A stretch of DNA of 10,195 bases from an uncultured Muribaculaceae bacterium (GCA_947178235.1 CAMWXQ010000017.1:1-10195), one strand, 5' to 3'. Positions 1-6,152 are shown, counted from the stretch's first letter. Notes: a model not told the origin generated them from the sequence alone. Translations and numbers: made by a program.

Positions 1-932
1 GGGTTGGGGTCGGCGTCGGGGGCGAGGGTGCGGGCTATGGCGGCGCCTTCGCGGCGGAGACGGTCGACGGTGGCGCGGGCATATTCGATGCCGCCGGCAC
101 GGATGGCGAAGTCGGTGAGGCGGTCGATGTCGGCGTCGGTGAGGGTGTCATGGCCGAGGAGGTCGCGCATGGCGGGGGCTTCGGGGTGGCCCGAGGCGAG
201 GGCTCCGAGCAGGGGGAGGGTGACCTTGCCCTCGCGGAGATCGTTGCCGGTGGGTTTGCCGAGGGTCTCGGAGGGGAAGTAGTCGAAGATGTCGTCCGTA
301 ATCTGGAAGCATGACCCGAAGATGCGGGCATAGCGACGGAGAAGGTCGAGGCGCTCGTCGGTGACGTCGGCGGCGTAGGCGCCGACCTCGACACAGGCGA
401 CGAAGAGGGATGCGGTCTTGTGGTCGATGACGTCGAAGTAGGCCTGCTCGGTGAGCGAGTGCCCGCGTGCGTGGTCGACCTGGGTCATCTCGCCGAGTGA
501 GAGGCGGGCGCCGAGACCCGAGAGGGTGTCGATGACGCGGAGGTCGGCGGTGGAGGCGGCGAGGCTGAGTGCGCGGGAGACGAAGAAGTCTCCGACGAGG
601 ACGGCGATATGATTGTCCCACAGGGCGTTGATGGTCCGCGCGCCGTGGCGCATGTCGGATGCGTCGATGACATCGTCGTGTATGAGCGACGCATTGTGGA
701 GCATCTCGATGGCCGCCGCAGGGGCCTCGACGGGATAGGAGCGGTCGCCACCGAGGAGGTCGGAGGTGATGATGGCAAGCATCGGTCTCAGCTCCTTCCC
801 GCGGTGGGACAGGTGGTGCTCCACCACCCGGTTCATGAGGGGGTTGGGGGAGCCCAGGGCCTCGACGATGAGGTCGTGTACCCGGTCGAGTCGAGGGACG
901 AGGGTGGTGCGGATGGCTTTTATCGCGGTCAT
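1..932 (-). CDS. ispB: Long-chain polyprenyl diphosphate synthase (octaprenyl/heptaprenyl type), 3' end cut by window edge
   Basis: A trans-prenyltransferase that adds isopentenyl diphosphate units to an allylic primer, giving the long isoprenoid tail of the respiratory quinone. About 310 residues are visible with no stop before the edge, so roughly 10-20 C-terminal residues are missing relative to the usual ~324. Seen: GKELRP at 45-50, first Asp-rich motif DDVID at 86-90 followed by MRHG, GDF at 114-116, HKTASLF at 171-177, second Asp-rich motif DDIFD at 213-217, and GKPTGNDLREGK soon after. The fifth residue before the first DD is the small Ala81, which in this family goes with long-chain products (inference). 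The ATG at 932 lies 9 nt after a strong promoter -7 element, and no earlier start fits. It diverges from polA. Family call is very sure; exact chain length and symbol are less so. Confidence 0.94.
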   Translation of the reverse strand, partial: MTAIKAIRTTLVPRLDRVHDLIVEALGSPNPLMNRVVEHHLSHRGKELRPMLAIITSDLLGGDRSYPVEAPAAAIEMLHNASLIHDDVIDASDMRHGARTINALWDNHIAVLVGDFFVSRALSLAASTADLRVIDTLSGLGARLSLGEMTQVDHARGHSLTEQAYFDVIDHKTASLFVACVEVGAYAADVTDERLDLLRRYARIFGSCFQITDDIFDYFPSETLGKPTGNDLREGKVTLPLLGALASGHPEAPAMRDLLGHDTLTDADIDRLTDFAIRAGGIEYARATVDRLRREGAAIARTLAPDADPN

Positions 933-941
933 AACAAGATG

Positions 942-973
942 CAAAATTACTAAAAAATCCGCAAACCCGCTAA
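942..973 (-). promoter_or_regulatory. Bacteroidota-type promoter for the polyprenyl synthase gene
   Basis: Read on the minus strand: TTAG (973-970), 20 bp, then TAATTTTG (949-942) followed by CA. This fits the phylum's TTTG / TAnnTTTG pattern with the same spacing as three other promoters in the window. The -7 element ends only 9 nt before the ATG, so the mRNA probably has almost no 5' leader. Confidence 0.75.
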
Positions 974-981
974 AATTAGCG
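968..981. promoter_or_regulatory. Perfect dyad in the divergent ispB/polA control region (possible operator)
   Basis: CGCTAA-AA-TTAGCG is a perfect 6+2+6 palindrome. It covers the -33 element of the minus-strand promoter. The half AAAATTAGC recurs at 991-999, 19 bp further on, nearly two helical turns away. A regulator bound here could affect both divergent genes, but no regulator is known; the role is inferred from position only. A small CCCTC-GG-GAGGG hairpin follows at 999-1010. Confidence 0.35.
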
Positions 982-1059
982 AAAATAGTCAAAATTAGCC
1001 CTCGGGAGGGGTGGATTGTCGGCATAATTCACTAATTTTATCCCCCTAAAACACGACTT

Positions 1060-3852
1060 ATGGAAAAACGACTCTTCCTCCTGGATGCCTATGCCCTGAT
1101 CTACCGCGCGTACTTCGCGCTGATCAAGTCGCCGCGCGTGACATCGAAGGGGGACAATACGTCGGCGGTCTTCGGGTTCGTGAACACGCTCGAAGACCTG
1201 CTGCGCAAGGAGAATCCGACACATATCGCGGCCTGTTTCGACCCGCACGGGCCAACCTTCCGCCACGAGAAGTATGAGGACTACAAGGCGCAGCGCGACA
1301 AGCAGCCCGAGGACATAACCTTTGCGCTGCCGTACATCAAACGTATCCTCGAAGCGTACCATATCCCGGCCATCGAGGTGGAGGGGTATGAGGCGGACGA
1401 CGTGATAGGCACCCTGTCGAAGCGCGCGGCCGCGCAGGGGTATGACGTCTATATGGTGACCCCCGACAAGGACTATGCGCAGCTCGTCGGGCCACATATA
1501 TATATGTACCGCGTGGCGATACACGGCCAGGGGTTCGAGATACGCGACACGGCGCGCGTGTGCGAGCGGTATGGGATCCAGTCCCCCTTGCAGGTGATTG
1601 ACCTCCTGGCCCTCGAAGGGGACACGGCGGACAACATACCCGGGTGCCCGGGCGTGGGCGAGAAGACGGCCCGCAAGCTGATAGAAGAGTTCGGGAGCGT
1701 GGAGAACCTGCTCGCGAACACGGACAAGCTGAAAGGGGCCTTGCAGAAACGCATCACCGACCATGCCGAGCAGATACGCCAGTCGAAGTGGCTGGCGACG
1801 ATCTGCCGCGACGTGCCCGTGGAGGTGAGCCTCGATACGCTCGAACGCTCGCCGATGGATGTGCACCGCCTCGTCGAGGTGTACACCGAGCTCGAATTCA
1901 AGAGCTTCATCGCCAAGTTGAAGACCCAATACAAGGAGCTGTCCGAGGAGGGCGGCACGGGGACTCCCCTCCCCTCCCCCACCCCTCAGGCGGCGGAGGG
2001 ATTCGCAGGGAGCCTCTTCGACATGCCGGCCGAGGATGATACCCCCGCGGCGCCCGCGCCCGAGGCGGGGACACGCGACTACCGCATACTCGGCTCGCCC
2101 GCCGAGGTGGCCGAGGCTGTGGCCAAGGCGGCGAAGGCGGGGAGCATCGGCGTGGCGGCGTATGCCGTCGGCGAGGAGGTGATGTCCGAGCCTCTGAGGG
2201 GCCTGGCCCTGTCATGGGCGGACGGCGAGGGGGTCTACATCGACCTCGACACCGAGCGCTCCGAGAGGGAGGAGACCCTGGCGATAGTGGCTCCGCTCTT
2301 CGGTCGGACAGGGCCGCTGATGACGGGCCACGACATCAAGCGGGCCTACCTGCTCGCAAAGGGGGCCGGAATCGTGTGGGAAGCGCCGTGGTTCGATACC
2401 TCGGTGGCGCACTATGTCATAGACCCCGAGCGGAAGCACGACATCGGCCAGGTGGCGGCGTCGGAGCTGAATGTGGCCCTGTGCGGGGTGCCCGCCGAGC
2501 ATAAGCCGGGGACCCATCCGAAGGGGCCGCTCTCCACCGCCGAGGCGATGGCGCGGTACTGCGAGGAGGCGGATCTGAGCCGACGGCTCCGTGTGCCGCT
2601 GGCCGAGGAGGTCGAGCGCAGGGGCATGACGGCGCTGCTCAACGAGGTCGAGTTCCCGCTGATAAGGGTGCTGGCCGAGATGGAGTGGACCGGTGTGCGC
2701 ATAGACCCGTCGGCCCTGCTGCAAATGGGCTCGCGCCTCAAAGACCAGATAACCGAAATGGAACAGGAGGCCTACCGCATGGCGGGGGAGGTGTTCAACA
2801 TCGGCTCGCCGTCGCAGGTGGGTGCCGTCCTGTTCGAGCGCATGAAGATCGACCCGAAGGCGAAGAGGACAGCCAAGGGGGCGTACTCGACGACCGAGCA
2901 GGTGTTGGAGAAGTACGCCGCGAGGGTTCCGCTCGTGGGTCTGATTCTGAAAATACGACGTCTGCGCAAGCTCGTGGCGACCTATCTGGACGCGCTGCCG
3001 GCCCTGATCAATCCGCGGACGGGCAAGATACATACCTCGTACAACCAGACGGTGACGGCCACGGGACGCATCTCGTCGGCCAATCCGAACTTGCAGAATA
3101 TCCCGGTGCGCACGGATGACGGGAAGGAGATTCGCCGCGCCTTCATCCCCGACCGCGGGTGTGTGCTGATGTCGGCGGACTACTCGCAGATCGAGCTGCG
3201 TCTGATTGCGGATCTGAGCGGGGACAAGGATATGATCGAGGCCTTCCTCAGCGGCGAGGATATACATCGCATCACGGCGGCCAAGATTTATGGCGTGCCG
3301 CTCGAAGAGGTGACCGACGACCAGCGCCGCCATGCCAAGACGGCGAACTTCGGAATCGTGTACGGCATCTCGGCCTTCGGGCTGAGCGAGCGACTGGGCA
3401 TTGCCCGCGCCGAGGCCAAGACGTTGATAGACGGGTACTTCGCGACCTATCCGCATATCCGCGAGTATCTGGATAAGGCGGTCGAGGAGGCGCGCGAGAA
3501 GGGCTATGTGACGACGCGCATGGGGCGGAGGCGCTATCTGCCGGACATCAACTCGCGCAACGCGGCGGTGCGCAGCTATGCGGAGCGCAATGCGGTGAAT
3601 GCGCCTGTCCAGGGCTCGGCGGCGGACATCATCAAGGTCGCGATGGTGCGGATCTTCGGTGAGATGGAGCGCCGAGGGCTGAGGTCAAGGATGATCATGC
3701 AGGTGCATGACGAGTTGATTTTCAATGTCGTGCCGGAGGAACTCGAAGAGATGCGGGGCCTCGTCGAAAACGGTATGGAGAACGCATACCGCGGCGCGGT
3801 ACCTCTCATCGCAGAGGCAGGGACAGGTGCCAACTGGTTAGAGGCGCATTGA
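1060..3852 (+). CDS. polA: DNA polymerase I, with a degenerate 3'-5' exonuclease domain
   Basis: 930 residues, normal full length; fills gaps and removes RNA primers in replication and repair. The N-terminal 5' nuclease (about 1-290) shows LLDAYALIYR, GYEADDVIGTL, TPDKDYAQL and the helix-hairpin-helix stretch PGCPGVGEKTA. A Pro/Ala-rich linker follows (about 296-340). The 3'-5' exonuclease fold (about 342-520) lacks its acids: Exo I D-x-E is A366-A-Y368, the Exo II Asp is A429, and Exo III Asp aligns with E503. The polymerase domain is intact: motif A DYSQIEL with D707; O-helix R756, K760, F764, Y768; motif C VHDE with H883, D884, E885. Residue numbers there run two above E. coli Pol I. So 5' nuclease and polymerase activity are expected, proofreading is not. 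The ATG at 1060 begins the conserved N-terminus. No clear promoter or Shine-Dalgarno is visible; a 12-bp hairpin follows the stop. Confidence 0.97.
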   Translation: MEKRLFLLDAYALIYRAYFALIKSPRVTSKGDNTSAVFGFVNTLEDLLRKENPTHIAACFDPHGPTFRHEKYEDYKAQRDKQPEDITFALPYIKRILEAYHIPAIEVEGYEADDVIGTLSKRAAAQGYDVYMVTPDKDYAQLVGPHIYMYRVAIHGQGFEIRDTARVCERYGIQSPLQVIDLLALEGDTADNIPGCPGVGEKTARKLIEEFGSVENLLANTDKLKGALQKRITDHAEQIRQSKWLATICRDVPVEVSLDTLERSPMDVHRLVEVYTELEFKSFIAKLKTQYKELSEEGGTGTPLPSPTPQAAEGFAGSLFDMPAEDDTPAAPAPEAGTRDYRILGSPAEVAEAVAKAAKAGSIGVAAYAVGEEVMSEPLRGLALSWADGEGVYIDLDTERSEREETLAIVAPLFGRTGPLMTGHDIKRAYLLAKGAGIVWEAPWFDTSVAHYVIDPERKHDIGQVAASELNVALCGVPAEHKPGTHPKGPLSTAEAMARYCEEADLSRRLRVPLAEEVERRGMTALLNEVEFPLIRVLAEMEWTGVRIDPSALLQMGSRLKDQITEMEQEAYRMAGEVFNIGSPSQVGAVLFERMKIDPKAKRTAKGAYSTTEQVLEKYAARVPLVGLILKIRRLRKLVATYLDALPALINPRTGKIHTSYNQTVTATGRISSANPNLQNIPVRTDDGKEIRRAFIPDRGCVLMSADYSQIELRLIADLSGDKDMIEAFLSGEDIHRITAAKIYGVPLEEVTDDQRRHAKTANFGIVYGISAFGLSERLGIARAEAKTLIDGYFATYPHIREYLDKAVEEAREKGYVTTRMGRRRYLPDINSRNAAVRSYAERNAVNAPVQGSAADIIKVAMVRIFGEMERRGLRSRMIMQVHDELIFNVVPEELEEMRGLVENGMENAYRGAVPLIAEAGTGANWLEAH

Positions 3853-3853
3853 A

Positions 3854-3881
3854 TTTTCTGTCAGCTTGCGCTGACAGAAAA
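3854..3881 (+). terminator. Perfect 12-bp hairpin after polA; likely terminator or first palindrome of the repeat block
   Basis: Arms 3854-3865 and 3870-3881 are perfectly complementary (TTTTCTGTCAGC / GCTGACAGAAAA) around loop TTGC, one base after the polA stop. The arms begin and end in T- and A-tracts, so it could terminate in both directions; the tract after it (AGTTTAAAGTTTA) is only fairly T-rich. Its centre GCTTGCGC resembles the GCTTTGCGC of the neighbouring repeats, so it may belong to that family. Confidence 0.6.
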
Positions 3882-3893
3882 GTTTAAAGTTTA

Positions 3894-4072
3894 GGGCGCT
3901 TTGCGCCTGAGGTTTAAAGTTTAATTGGCCTGCGGCCTTGGATTGAAATTTAAGATTTTGGACGCTTTGCGCCTGAGGTTTAAAGTTTAATTGGCCTGCG
4001 GCCTTGGATTGAAATTTAAGATTTAGGGCGCTTTGCGCCTAAGGTTTAAAGTTTAATTGGCCTACGGCCTTT
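3894..4072 (+). repeat. Three tandem 66-bp units, each with two palindromes (third unit shortened)
   Basis: Units begin at 3894, 3960 and 4026, with an exact 66-bp period. Each has a GC-rich palindrome GGCGC-TTT-GCGCC (unit 2 has a GGACGC variant), a TGAGG/TAAGG link, TTTAAAGTTTAATT, a second palindrome GGCC-TGC-GGCC (unit 3: GGCC-TAC-GGCC), and a 22-base AT-rich tail that is lost in unit 3, where the four-helix-bundle gene's leader begins. The third unit shares its TAC loop variant with the inverted copy across the gene. There are no varying spacers, so this is not a CRISPR array. Confidence 0.9.
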
Positions 4073-4093
4073 TGAAGATATTTCTTAAACAAT

Positions 4094-4468
4094 ATGGAGG
4101 ACTTTTCGTTCGAGAGACTGGTCGTGTATCAAACTGCCAGAAAACTGGTAAGGAGCGTATATGTTCTTATTGAGGTGTTTCCGAAAGAAGAACGCTATGG
4201 GCTTGCCGACCAACTGAGACGAGCAATCATCTCTGTGCCATCGAATATAGCGGAGAGTTGTGGGCGAAGGTCCTTAAAGGAGAAGATTCATTTTCTGGAA
4301 ATCGCCTATGGCTCTCTGCTCGAAGCGTTCTGCCAAATCGAGATTGCAGTAGACTTGGAGTATCTGAGCTTGGATGACAAAACGTCTATCAAACCAAACT
4401 TCATCGCAGTCAGCCGACTGATCACAGCACTCAGCAGCAGCTACAAGGAGATGATGCAGAAGCAATGA
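4094..4468 (+). CDS. Four-helix-bundle protein of the S23 / 23S rRNA intervening-sequence (IVP) family
   Basis: 124 residues, the usual length. Family marks: FERLVVYQTARKLV at 6-19, the PKEERYGLADQLRRA stretch with its YGL and Q-RRA, SVPSNIAES(C)GRRS in the middle (family norm NIAEG-GR), then the FLEIAYGSLLEA helix and a C-terminal helix. It should fold as an antiparallel four-helix bundle; relatives form pentamers, occur inside 23S rRNA intervening sequences, and include the Avd accessory protein of diversity-generating retroelements. There is no rRNA or reverse transcriptase here, so this is the free-standing form, of unknown role. GC is visibly lower than in polA and the downstream genes. 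Inverted hairpin repeats lie on both sides, 21 bp upstream and 37 bp downstream, suggesting gene and repeats moved together. The ATG at 4094 opens the conserved domain. Confidence 0.92.
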   Translation: MEDFSFERLVVYQTARKLVRSVYVLIEVFPKEERYGLADQLRRAIISVPSNIAESCGRRSLKEKIHFLEIAYGSLLEAFCQIEIAVDLEYLSLDDKTSIKPNFIAVSRLITALSSSYKEMMQKQ

Positions 4469-4505
4469 AAACGCAATACCGCAACCTAAATTTTAAACCC
4501 CAATT

Positions 4506-4551
4506 AAAGGCCGTAGGCCATTTAAACTTTAAACCCAAGGCGCAAAGCGCC
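4506..4551 (-). repeat. Inverted copy of the 66-bp repeat core downstream of the four-helix-bundle gene
   Basis: Read on the minus strand this is GGCGC-TTT-GCGCC, TTGGG, TTTAAAGTTTAAAT, GGCC-TAC-GGCC, TTT. It matches the third upstream unit (4027-4072) at 43 of 46 bases in opposite orientation. Beyond it, at 4552-4565, ATAAACTTTAAACT mirrors the AGTTTAAAGTTTA before the first upstream unit (3881-3893), so the mirror symmetry runs past the core. Confidence 0.88.
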
Positions 4552-4597
4552 ATAAACTTTAAACTTAAAATTGAGTAAAACGAAATTTTAACTAAAT

Positions 4598-4918
4598 ATG
4601 GATCAAGAAACTAAGCTGAAAATCGAGGAGAGGGCTGTGGATATGTTGAAGACTGTCTACGACCCGGAGATCCCGGTGGATATTTATAATCTCGGTCTCA
4701 TCTATGGTATAGATCTGGATGAGGAGGGGAATCTGACGGTGACGATGACGCTGACGGCGCCGACGTGCCCCGCGGCTGAGTTCCTGGTGGAGGATGCGCG
4801 CATCAAGCTCGAAAGCATCGAGGGTGTGAAGAGCGTCGACGTGCAGATCGTCTTCGAGCCGGAGTGGAACAAGGATATGATGAGCGAGGAGGCTAAACTG
4901 GACCTCGGTTTCCTCTGA
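4598..4918 (+). CDS. DUF59 / MIP18-family Fe-S cluster assembly protein (SufT/PaaD-like)
   Basis: 106 residues, a stand-alone domain of normal length. It shows the family signature DPEIPVDIYNLGLIY (22-36), the TLTAPTCP stretch with conserved Cys57, and the C-terminal FEPEWNKDMMSEEAK, all typical of the MIP18/DUF59 proteins that help mature iron-sulfur proteins in the cytosol; PaaD and SufT are relatives. Here it is not next to suf genes but precedes an LpxH-like gene, overlapping it by one base (TGATG), which suggests translational coupling rather than a shared pathway. The ATG at 4598 is the first in frame before the conserved helix. The upstream 129 bp hold the inverted repeat and no clear promoter. 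Family call is firm; the client protein is unknown. Confidence 0.92.
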   Translation: MDQETKLKIEERAVDMLKTVYDPEIPVDIYNLGLIYGIDLDEEGNLTVTMTLTAPTCPAAEFLVEDARIKLESIEGVKSVDVQIVFEPEWNKDMMSEEAKLDLGFL

Positions 4919-5676
4919 TGGCGGGGACGGAGACTTACTTCATCAGCGACCTGCACCTCGGTGCGGGGTATATCGCGGATCCACGGGCCCATGAGAGGCG
5001 CGTGGTGGAGTTCCTCGACCATATCGCGCCGAGGGCCGGGAGGCTCTATCTGCTCGGCGATGTGCTGGACTACTGGTGGGAGTACCGCGATGTGGTGCCC
5101 AGGGGGTTCACGCGCTTCCTGGGGACGCTTGCGCGCATGGCTGACGCGGGGGTGGAGATCACGTGGCTCAAAGGGAATCACGATATTTGGATCTTCGACT
5201 ATCTGCCGTCGGAGATCGGGCTGAGGGTGCATGACGGGGTGCTGGTCGAGGAGATCGACGGGAGGCGCTTCCTGATGGAGCATGGGGACGGCGTGGGGAG
5301 ACTGCCGGCAACGTTCAGGGCGCTGAGGTGGCTGTTCCGCTGCCGCCCGGCCCAGAGGATGTTCGCGGCGATACACCCGCGGTGGACGGTGGGGTTCGCG
5401 CACGCGTGGTCGGCGCACTCGCGCAAGAAGGGGGGCTATGTGCCCGCCGAGGGCGCGGGGGAGACGCTGGTCGAGTGGGCGGCGGAGTATAATGCCGCGG
5501 CACGTGAGAAGGTGGACTTTTTCCTCTTCGGGCACCATCATACGATGGTCGACCGCAGGATTGCGGACGGGGCGAGGGTGATGGTGATCGGGGACTGGAT
5601 CAACCACTTTTCGTATGCTGTGTGGGACGGCGAGGAACTGTCGCTGAGGGTGTGGAACGGGGAGCGGGAGAGGTGA
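4918..5676 (+). CDS. lpxH: UDP-2,3-diacylglucosamine diphosphatase-like metallophosphoesterase (LpxH type)
   Basis: 252 residues, close to LpxH. Calcineurin-like metal site in order: D11-L-H13-L, GDVLD (47-51) followed by YWW, GNHD (86-89) followed by IW, MEHGDG (H122, G123, D124), and GHHH (205-208). The YWW after GDVLD and the LRWLFRC...AIHPRWTVGFAHAW insert (about 135-165, amphipathic and aromatic) fit LpxH-family enzymes that bind the inner membrane surface and cleave UDP-diacylglucosamine to lipid X and UMP in lipid A synthesis. Bacteroidota carry several LpxH-like paralogues, so the exact substrate is likely but not proven. The start ATG overlaps the previous stop by one base, so it is translated as a pair with the DUF59 gene. 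No strong terminator follows. Confidence 0.85.
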   Translation: MAGTETYFISDLHLGAGYIADPRAHERRVVEFLDHIAPRAGRLYLLGDVLDYWWEYRDVVPRGFTRFLGTLARMADAGVEITWLKGNHDIWIFDYLPSEIGLRVHDGVLVEEIDGRRFLMEHGDGVGRLPATFRALRWLFRCRPAQRMFAAIHPRWTVGFAHAWSAHSRKKGGYVPAEGAGETLVEWAAEYNAAAREKVDFFLFGHHHTMVDRRIADGARVMVIGDWINHFSYAVWDGEELSLRVWNGERER

Positions 5677-5794
5677 CGCAGGAGGGGGGTTAGTGTCAAT
5701 TTTAGATATTTTAACAGTCGGGGTGTTTTTCGACGCGTCCGCGACATTGGTTTGCAGGACAGTGCGTTAACTCTCTACACAGCTCCTCGAATGG

Positions 5795-5829
5795 TTAGAA
5801 TATTCTAAAAAATATGTTGGATAACATAT
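5795..5829. promoter_or_regulatory. Two adjacent palindromes just upstream of the RNA promoter
   Basis: TTAGAATATTCTAA (5795-5808) is a perfect 14-bp palindrome. Three bases later ATATGTT-GGAT-AACATAT (5812-5829) is a 7+4+7 dyad. Both sit directly upstream of the -33 element at 5837, where regulator sites are expected. The rest of 5677-5794 shows no gene, RNA or repeat that I can support. Confidence 0.4.
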
Positions 5830-5836
5830 AAAAAAA

Positions 5837-5868
5837 TTAGGTCACGCACAGAATTAGCCCTACCTTTG
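5837..5868 (+). promoter_or_regulatory. Bacteroidota-type promoter for a structured RNA
   Basis: TTAG (5837-5840), 20 bp, TACCTTTG (5861-5868), followed by CA. Same spacing as the other promoters here, with the same -7 element as the small RNA promoter near 9007. Transcription should start about 5-8 nt later, near 5875. No open frame with coding character follows, which points to an RNA product. Confidence 0.75.
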
Positions 5869-5927
5869 CATCACGAACCTAAAACAATCTTTTTTACCTT
5901 AGAAATTGTACCTATTGGAAACTCATG

Positions 5928-5957
5928 AAAAGGAGCTGCGTGAAGCAGTTCCTTTTT
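5928..5957 (+). terminator. Internal A-tract/hairpin/T-tract, possible early terminator of the RNA
   Basis: A 12-bp stem (5928-5939 with 5945-5956, one G-U pair) with loop GTGAA, starting in AAAA and ending in TTTTT. It has the form of a bidirectional intrinsic terminator and would give an ~80-nt transcript if used. Confidence 0.5.
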
Positions 5958-6074
5958 ATTGTTTGGTGGGTTGGGGAAATAGATAGGAGAGCGGAGCAGT
6001 TGAACCCCGTTGCTGCAATGGACGGGGCCAAGATGCAACCACTCCGCGGTTGCCATACGACTGCATACAATCTA

Positions 6075-6100
6075 CCCCACGAAAAATCGTGGGGCTTTTA
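6075..6100 (+). terminator. Strong intrinsic terminator of the structured RNA
   Basis: CCCCACGA (6075-6082), loop AAAA, TCGTGGGG (6087-6094), then CTTTTAT. A perfect 8-bp stem. Its 5' arm could instead pair with TGGGG at 5972-5976, so the two pairings exclude each other. Confidence 0.85.
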
Positions 6101-6107
6101 TAGATTC

Positions 6108-6122
6108 GAGGGCTCCGCCCTC
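6108..6122. repeat. Triplet-loop palindrome GAGGGC-TCC-GCCCTC
   Basis: A perfect 6-bp stem with a 3-base loop, between the RNA terminator and the cloverleaf repeat. It has the same style as the palindromes at 6173, 6208, 3895 and elsewhere in the window. It could belong to the same intergenic repeat family. Confidence 0.5.
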
Positions 6123-6152
6123 CTATGTGGATGGGATGAGAGGGTGAACGAG

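Larger units (their letters stand above)
3882..4576 (+). mobile_element. Candidate repeat-flanked cassette carrying a four-helix-bundle gene
   Basis: Between polA and the DUF59 gene lies an AT-rich unit: GTTTAAAGTTTA-type sequence and three hairpin-bearing direct repeats, a 124-aa gene, then an inverted copy of the same repeat ending in AAACTTTAAACTTAAAATTGAG-like sequence (last 22 bases to 4576). The gene-nearest repeat copies (4027-4072 and 4506-4551) match at 43 of 46 positions as an inverted pair. Base composition differs from both flanking genes. No transposase is encoded, and no target-site duplication is obvious. It resembles in logic REP palindromes flanking RAYT genes, but with an unrelated protein. 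Calling it mobile is inference from structure; the edges are approximate. Confidence 0.45.
5875..6101 (+). ncRNA. Structured noncoding RNA candidate, possibly 6S-like or Bacteroidales-1-like
   Basis: Bounded by a promoter (5837-5868) and a strong intrinsic terminator (6075-6100), about 225 nt. The 5' part closes by AAACAAT (5882-5888) with ATTGTTT (5958-5964) and contains a 12-bp hairpin at 5928-5956. The 3' part nests several helices: TGGGG/CCCCA (5972-5976 with 6075-6079), TAGAT/ATCTA (5980-5984 with 6070-6074), GCGGAG/CTCCGC (5991-5996 with 6042-6047), GTTG/CAAC (5999-6002 with 6036-6039), and CCCCGT/ACGGGG (6005-6010 with 6022-6027). The block CTCCGCGGTTG (6042-6052) matches, from memory, a conserved part of E. 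coli 6S RNA. No downstream gene is on this strand, so a riboswitch is less likely. The U-rich first hairpin could also end a shorter ~80-nt form. Existence of an RNA is fairly sure; its family is not. Confidence 0.6.

Noticed and set aside
1033..1040. TAATTTTA as the polA promoter -7 element
   Set aside because: It is one base off consensus and has no -33 element at the 20-bp spacing seen elsewhere; too weak to list.
1495..1506. CATATATATATG palindrome inside polA
   Set aside because: It encodes an ordinary His-Ile-Tyr-Met stretch in the 5' nuclease domain; a short AT run with no sign of regulation.
2212..3456. Long minus-strand open frame (414 codons) inside polA
   Set aside because: It is opposite the conserved polymerase domain, is rich in Arg, His and Leu, and has no recognisable motifs.
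3894..4072. CRISPR array
   Set aside because: The units are contiguous 66-bp tandem copies with no unique spacers and no cas genes nearby.
5972..6094. Riboswitch controlling a downstream gene
   Set aside because: Alternative pairings exist, but the next gene is on the opposite strand and no known ligand-binding core is recognisable.
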